Notes under the pieces: model-generated
Seen by the model: the letters and a program-made list of their open reading frames with translations, nothing else
What the model was told of the DNA's origin: nothing
The model's database searches: none
Shown: positions 5,763-8,604 of the stretch, one piece after another
Layout of the letters: every line of letters begins with the position of its first letter
Numbering within the stretch: the stretch's first letter is position 1
Made by a program: the position numbers and the translations under genes
DNA from: Nitrosopumilus sp. UBA526
GTDB taxonomy: Archaea; Thermoproteota; Nitrososphaeria; Nitrososphaerales; Nitrosopumilaceae
Direction of reading: 5' to 3'
Length of the DNA stretch: 8,604 nucleotides
Assembly (NCBI GenBank): GCA_002506665.1
Contig: DAXZ01000016.1
Location: 1-8,604 of the forward strand

Positions 5763-6740
5763 TTGGCTAAATTCATTAGACGCCTGCAGAGGATAGGAAG
5801 TAGCATACTAGTAACACTGCCAAAGGAGTGGGTTGATGCAAATAATCTAGATAAAGGCAGTCAGGTAGAACTAGAGACAGGTCAGGACAGTGTCTCCATC
5901 TCTGCAAACAAAGAGACTCGGGCAACAAAGGAACTTGTCATCTCATATCCCCTGCCCAAAGAAGAAAACATTGTAGCCGACATTACTGGCGCATATCTCT
6001 TGGGATATGATATTCTAGAGATCACCTCACGATCAATAATTCCTGCCAAGGACAGAGAAGAGATTCGTAACTCGATGAGGCGTCTAGTCGGGATGGAGAT
6101 AATTGAAGAGACTGCATCTCACATCAACATGCAGTTTCTCTTGGATGCAACTACTCTCAATCCTGCAAAGATTCTCAAGCGAATGAGTTCCATTGCGCTC
6201 GGAATGTATGATGATGTCCTAACCGGACTTGGATCAGATGACAAATCCAACCTGCAGACCCTCTCAAAGCGCGATGTCGAGGTAAACAGACAATACTTTT
6301 TGCTTGTCCGCCTGATTCGTAGTACACTAGTTGACACAAGACTTGCCAATGCCTTTAACCTAGAGAACATTGATGTGCTTGACTATAGGGTTGCAGCAAG
6401 TGTTCTTGAAAATGCCGGTGACTCTATAGTCGAGCTCTCAGACTTTATCTTCAACTCGTCTCTATCAAAAGAGTATTCTACAAAGATATATGATGTAGCA
6501 AAGGACTTTAACAGGTTTGCATCAAAGGCCATTGAGGCATTTACAAGGCCAGACAGACTTTTGGCCATTGAGGCAATCTCTATGCACAAGCAGTATGAGA
6601 AGAGACTAGGTCTGCTACGAACTGCACTAGGAAAGAAACAGATTCCTCTAGACTTTCTTGATCTAGTATACATGTTTGAAAGAATTGCACAGTCCTGGGC
6701 CGACCTTGCAGATCTTGTACAGCCCATCTATAACGAATGA
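5763..6740 (+). CDS. AbrB/SpoVT DNA-binding domain plus PhoU-like domains, phosphate-type regulator, 325 aa
   Basis: Residues 1-50 form a swapped-hairpin AbrB/MazE-type DNA-binding domain (RRLQRIGSSILVTLPKEWVDANNL, then KGSQVELE). The rest is mainly helical with two PhoU-like units, roughly 115-230 and 235-322. The PhoU metal-type ExxxD pattern is intact in LENAGDSIVELSDF (Glu216, Asp220), but the C-terminal counterpart reads FERIAQSWADLADL, with Gln310 where Asp would be expected. In archaea such fusions are annotated as phosphate uptake regulators; PhoU domains usually signal phosphate status to Pst transport and gene expression, and here the AbrB domain would bind DNA directly. No pst genes lie in this window, so the target is unknown. 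The TTG start is chosen because it gives the family-typical MAKFIRRLQRIGSS and no better start exists downstream. The gene is divergent from the CoA operon and overlaps the Nudix gene by 13 bases at its 3' end. Confidence 0.9.
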   Translation: MAKFIRRLQRIGSSILVTLPKEWVDANNLDKGSQVELETGQDSVSISANKETRATKELVISYPLPKEENIVADITGAYLLGYDILEITSRSIIPAKDREEIRNSMRRLVGMEIIEETASHINMQFLLDATTLNPAKILKRMSSIALGMYDDVLTGLGSDDKSNLQTLSKRDVEVNRQYFLLVRLIRSTLVDTRLANAFNLENIDVLDYRVAASVLENAGDSIVELSDFIFNSSLSKEYSTKIYDVAKDFNRFASKAIEAFTRPDRLLAIEAISMHKQYEKRLGLLRTALGKKQIPLDFLDLVYMFERIAQSWADLADLVQPIYNE

Positions 6741-7237
6741 CTGGCAGCATATGCTAGTACTGCACATATTGTTTTAGAGTCTTGAATCTCTCCGGCCCTT
6801 ATCATCGATAGAACTTTGTTGGGACTCAGCTTTACTACAGACAGGATCTCATCCTCATCTAGTTTCAGGTCAGATACTTTTTTAGAACCCGAGGCCACAA
6901 AGCAGTGGATTACCTCCGTGTTATATCCAATTGACGGGTAATATGTGATAAGAGGCGTCATCTTTTTTGCACGGTACCCTGTCTCCTCTTCTAGCTCTCT
7001 GAATGCACATCTTAGCGGCTCTTCTTTCTTCTCTAATGTCCCTGCAGGAATCTCCAAGACATACCCGTGTGGAAACCGGTGCTGTCTGACTAAAATAATA
7101 CGCTTTTTTTCATCAAAGGCAAGAACAGCTGCTGCTCCTCGGTGCTTGATGACCTCACGTCTGACCTTTCTTCCTTCCACCTTTACGTCATAAACACTGA
7201 GACTCAGTACTCGGCCTTCATAGATCTTTGTCTCCAT
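6728..7237 (-). CDS. Nudix hydrolase, ADP-ribose pyrophosphatase (NudF) type, 169 aa
   Basis: Nudix enzymes split nucleoside diphosphates linked to another group; the best-fitting subtype here hydrolyses ADP-ribose to AMP and ribose 5-phosphate. The Nudix box GX5EX7REUXEEXGU is perfect at residues 66-88: Gly66, Glu72, Arg80-Glu81, Glu84-Glu85 and Gly87-Tyr88. Before it, VRQHRFPHGYVLEIPAGT at 50-67 is the usual lead-in of NudF-type enzymes. After it, YYPSIGYNTE at 99-108 occupies the site of the ADP-ribose signature SPG, with Ile in place of the signature Pro, so substrate choice could differ. The C-terminal part (DEDEILSVVKLSP) matches the family. The ATG at 7237 has no Shine-Dalgarno sequence and a TATA-like box 26 bases upstream, overlapping the end of the Lrp gene. 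Its 3' end overlaps the AbrB-PhoU gene on the other strand. Confidence 0.93.
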   Translation of the reverse strand: METKIYEGRVLSLSVYDVKVEGRKVRREVIKHRGAAAVLAFDEKKRIILVRQHRFPHGYVLEIPAGTLEKKEEPLRCAFRELEEETGYRAKKMTPLITYYPSIGYNTEVIHCFVASGSKKVSDLKLDEDEILSVVKLSPNKVLSMIRAGEIQDSKTICAVLAYAASHSL

Positions 7238-7259
7238 TATATCATAGAAAAAACGGTTC

Positions 7260-7267
7260 TTATTTAA
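7260..7267 (-). promoter_or_regulatory. Probable TATA box for the Nudix gene
   Basis: Minus-strand TTAAATAA is centred about 26 bases before the ATG at 7237 and includes the TAA stop of the Lrp-type gene. This spacing fits a leaderless mRNA, so the Nudix gene probably has its own promoter even though it follows the Lrp gene on the same strand by only 26 bases. Confidence 0.5.
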
Positions 7268-8166
7268 TCGGTCTGATATGTCAGATGTAGTCTTGATGAT
7301 TTTGTAAAACTAGCTATGGCTCGCTCTACCCATCTGGTATAAAACAAGATCTCTTTTGGAATAAACAAGTCAGCTGATCTTATGTTCTTGACACTTCTGA
7401 CCTTTTGTGTCAGCTCGTCCATCTTGAAGATATTATCACTGTACATAAACAAAACAATCTGGTTTTTTGCTATGAATGGAATCTGCATGTATGACTCTGA
7501 GAACATACCATCTAGCCTCTCTAGTGTCTCCCTTAGATCCCCGTCTATCCATACAAGTACTGCATGAGGAATAAAGTCCTTGATCTTTACTGGATCATAA
7601 ACTAGTGTGAACTGGATTCCGTCATTCTCATGTAACTTTTCTATGCATCTAGCTATTGTCTTTGTTGACATTCCTGTATCTCTTGCAATCTGTTCAATCC
7701 TCTGTCTTGGATCTTTGATCAACTCTCTTAGGATCTCCAAGTCTGTCTTTGTAAGATTAGAACTAAATCCCGGATTCTCTGCCTCAAATATGGACAAAAT
7801 CCTGACCTGGCTCATCAATCTTTTTGCAAGCTCGATCTTTTGATCCATATTTGCTTTTATTGAAATTCCGCAGACCGTAACCCCTCCAACACACGGAACC
7901 ACAAAGTATGGCTCACCTACAAGACTTGACTGCTTTAAGATCTCTGAGACATTCTCGCCAGACACAACAAGGTACAGCACTCCATATCCTAATACCGGGG
8001 GCTCGACCTTGACAAAGAACTCTTTGATTATTCCTCCCTCTTGCATCTTTCTGATTCTAGCCCTGACTGCACCGCCAGAAACTCCTAACCTCATACCCAT
8101 CTGTCTGTCTGACTCTCGGCAATTGTCTAGTAATCTGTTCAAGATCTTCATATCTAAATTGTCCAA
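7264..8166 (-). CDS. Tandem Lrp/AsnC-type transcription regulator with two HTH domains, 300 aa
   Basis: The protein is built as two Lrp/AsnC-like halves. Residues 1-50 are the first winged helix-turn-helix (LDMKILNRLLDNCR, then VSGGAVRARIRKMQEGGIIKEF), followed by a RAM-like alpha/beta domain to about 130. A second helix-turn-helix lies at 138-185 (KTDLEILRELIKDPRQ, then MSTKTIARCIEKLHENDGI) and a second alpha/beta unit at 186-275. Ordinary Lrp proteins are about 150 residues with one HTH, so this is a fused, double-length form of the kind seen in archaea. The ligand is unknown. The TTG at 8166 is chosen because AGGTGAT stands three bases upstream and MDNLDMKIL is the typical Lrp start; an ATG five codons in would be too far from that site. 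It is divergent from an FtsX-like permease gene, a possible target, and autoregulation is plausible from an AT-rich inverted repeat upstream. Confidence 0.9.
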   Translation of the reverse strand: MDNLDMKILNRLLDNCRESDRQMGMRLGVSGGAVRARIRKMQEGGIIKEFFVKVEPPVLGYGVLYLVVSGENVSEILKQSSLVGEPYFVVPCVGGVTVCGISIKANMDQKIELAKRLMSQVRILSIFEAENPGFSSNLTKTDLEILRELIKDPRQRIEQIARDTGMSTKTIARCIEKLHENDGIQFTLVYDPVKIKDFIPHAVLVWIDGDLRETLERLDGMFSESYMQIPFIAKNQIVLFMYSDNIFKMDELTQKVRSVKNIRSADLFIPKEILFYTRWVERAIASFTKSSRLHLTYQTD

Positions 8167-8169
8167 TAT

Positions 8170-8176
8170 ATCACCT
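8170..8176 (-). promoter_or_regulatory. Shine-Dalgarno sequence supporting the TTG start of the Lrp-type gene
   Basis: Minus-strand AGGTGAT is a full match to the 3' part of the anti-Shine-Dalgarno complement (AGGAGGTGAT) and ends three bases before TTG at 8166. The short spacer is expected for a match at this end of the site. It implies a short leader rather than a leaderless transcript. Confidence 0.55.
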
Positions 8177-8205
8177 ATCTGACTTCATACCATATAGAAA
8201 TAACT

Positions 8206-8221
8206 AATCTAATATAAGATT
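8206..8221. repeat. AT-rich inverted repeat between Lrp-type gene and permease, possible operator
   Basis: AATCT (8206-8210) and AGATT (8217-8221) are perfect inverted arms around AATATA. On the minus strand the centre reads TATATT and could be the TATA box of the Lrp-type gene, about 48 bases before its TTG, giving a leader of roughly 23 bases that would hold the Shine-Dalgarno sequence. A second candidate box lies at 8191-8200. A binding dyad over the TATA box would suit autorepression, but arms of five bases in AT-rich DNA can arise by chance. Confidence 0.3.
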
Positions 8222-8252
8222 GTCTAGATTACTAGTATTATACATCATATAC

Positions 8253-8263
8253 ATTAAATATTA
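8253..8263 (+). promoter_or_regulatory. Probable TATA box for the FtsX-like permease gene
   Basis: ATTAAATATTA is centred about 24 bases before the GTG start at 8282. This spacing places the transcription start at or next to the start codon, and no Shine-Dalgarno sequence is present, so a leaderless mRNA is expected. Confidence 0.5.
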
Positions 8264-8281
8264 GACTATTTTATCTATCTC

Positions 8282-8604
8282 GTGGAATATAGGCTGAGAC
8301 TTGCAAAGAGGATGCTGTTCAATAAGAAAGGTAGTCTGATCGGCGCCGTCTTGGCAGTTACCATTGGAATCTTGGTTATTCATGTTAACTTTGTAATCTT
8401 TCAGGGACTCTTTGATGCCATTGTCAGGGACATAAGTGACTATACAACTGGCGATATCATCATAACTGACGAGTATGCCTATATCGACAAGCCAGACAGA
8501 TCCCTTATCCGCTGGTTTGAGCGAATCCCGTATGTAGAGGCCGTGACGCCCCGGCTTTTGTCGAGCGCAGAGATGAATATGACCAAAAACGGAAGACTTG
8601 TAGA
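8282..8604 (+). CDS. FtsX/MacB-like ABC transporter permease (N-terminal part, 3' end outside window)
   Basis: The frame stays open from GTG at 8282 to the window end, showing 107 residues. It starts with a basic amphipathic stretch (EYRLRLAKRMLFNKKG), typical of permeases of the MacB/FtsX/LolC group, followed by a hydrophobic helix at about 18-42 (LIGAVLAVTIGILVIHVNFV) and then FQGLFDAIVRDISDYTTGDIIITD, which leads into the extracytoplasmic MacB_PCD-like domain (IPYVEAVTPRLLSSAEM). Such permeases pair with an ATPase of the LolD/MacB type to move lipophilic or peptide substrates, or to transmit force to envelope enzymes; the substrate cannot be told here. GTG is chosen because a TATA-like box lies 24 bases upstream and the basic N-terminus is family-typical; an in-frame TAA at 8255 limits extension, and the ATG at 8312 would lose this segment. 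It is divergent from the Lrp-type regulator. Confidence 0.8.
   Translation, partial: MEYRLRLAKRMLFNKKGSLIGAVLAVTIGILVIHVNFVIFQGLFDAIVRDISDYTTGDIIITDEYAYIDKPDRSLIRWFERIPYVEAVTPRLLSSAEMNMTKNGRLV

Noticed and set aside
6119..6727. Minus-strand open frames opposite the AbrB-PhoU gene
   Set aside because: The plus-strand protein has clear domains over the whole length, and the antisense frames have none.
7382..7843. Plus-strand open frames opposite the Lrp-type gene
   Set aside because: They are antisense to the second HTH and second alpha/beta unit and have no coding features.
1..8604. Defence system, mobile element, CRISPR array, tRNA or attachment site
   Set aside because: I saw no integrase, transposase, nuclease or repeat array, no tRNA-like cloverleaf, and no break in base composition; the window reads as core chromosome.

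Overview
The window looks like part of an archaeal chromosome, most probably an ammonia-oxidising Nitrososphaerota (Thaumarchaeota) of the Nitrosopumilales type. The evidence is the archaeal version of coenzyme A synthesis (pantoate kinase plus phosphopantoate--beta-alanine ligase in place of bacterial PanC and CoaA), AbrB-PhoU and tandem Lrp-type regulators, and AT-rich TATA-like boxes about 25-30 bases before several start codons. GC is roughly in the low 40s by eye, which would fit a Nitrosotenuis-like genome better than Nitrosopumilus, but that placement is inference. The window is almost fully coding, with no stretch over 300 bases lacking a gene, and I see no mobile elements, CRISPR arrays, tRNAs or rRNAs.

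Layout: (1) 1-603, plus strand: 3' end of an M24-family aminopeptidase (Xaa-Pro type). (2) 600-1911, minus strand: a class I SAM methyltransferase followed by a small single-pass membrane protein of unknown function. The membrane protein and the M24 gene converge and both stop inside the same CTAG. (3) 1962-5697, minus strand: a compact CoA biosynthesis operon in the order pantoate kinase, phosphopantoate--beta-alanine ligase, panB, coaBC, with junctions of +11, -8 and -20 bases. (4) 5763-6740, plus strand: an AbrB/SpoVT-PhoU regulator, divergent from the CoA operon across 65 bases. (5) 6728-7237, minus strand: a Nudix hydrolase of the ADP-ribose pyrophosphatase type, overlapping the regulator tail to tail by 13 bases. 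(6) 7264-8166, minus strand: a tandem Lrp/AsnC regulator. (7) 8282-8604, plus strand: start of an FtsX/MacB-like ABC permease running off the window, divergent from the Lrp gene.

The CoA operon encodes four enzymes on the route from 2-oxoisovalerate to 4'-phosphopantetheine. PanB makes ketopantoate; pantoate kinase phosphorylates pantoate; the archaeal ligase joins 4-phosphopantoate to beta-alanine; CoaBC adds cysteine and decarboxylates. Ketopantoate reductase, the source of beta-alanine, CoaD-type adenylyltransferase and dephospho-CoA kinase are not in this window.

Expression signals follow a mixed archaeal pattern: genes at the head of transcripts tend to have a TATA-like box about 24-29 bases from the start codon (leaderless or nearly so), while genes inside operons have Shine-Dalgarno-like sequences. 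Three starts are TTG, two GTG, and seven of ten visible stops are TAG. I did not find a convincing undescribed system; the points worth a second look are modest.
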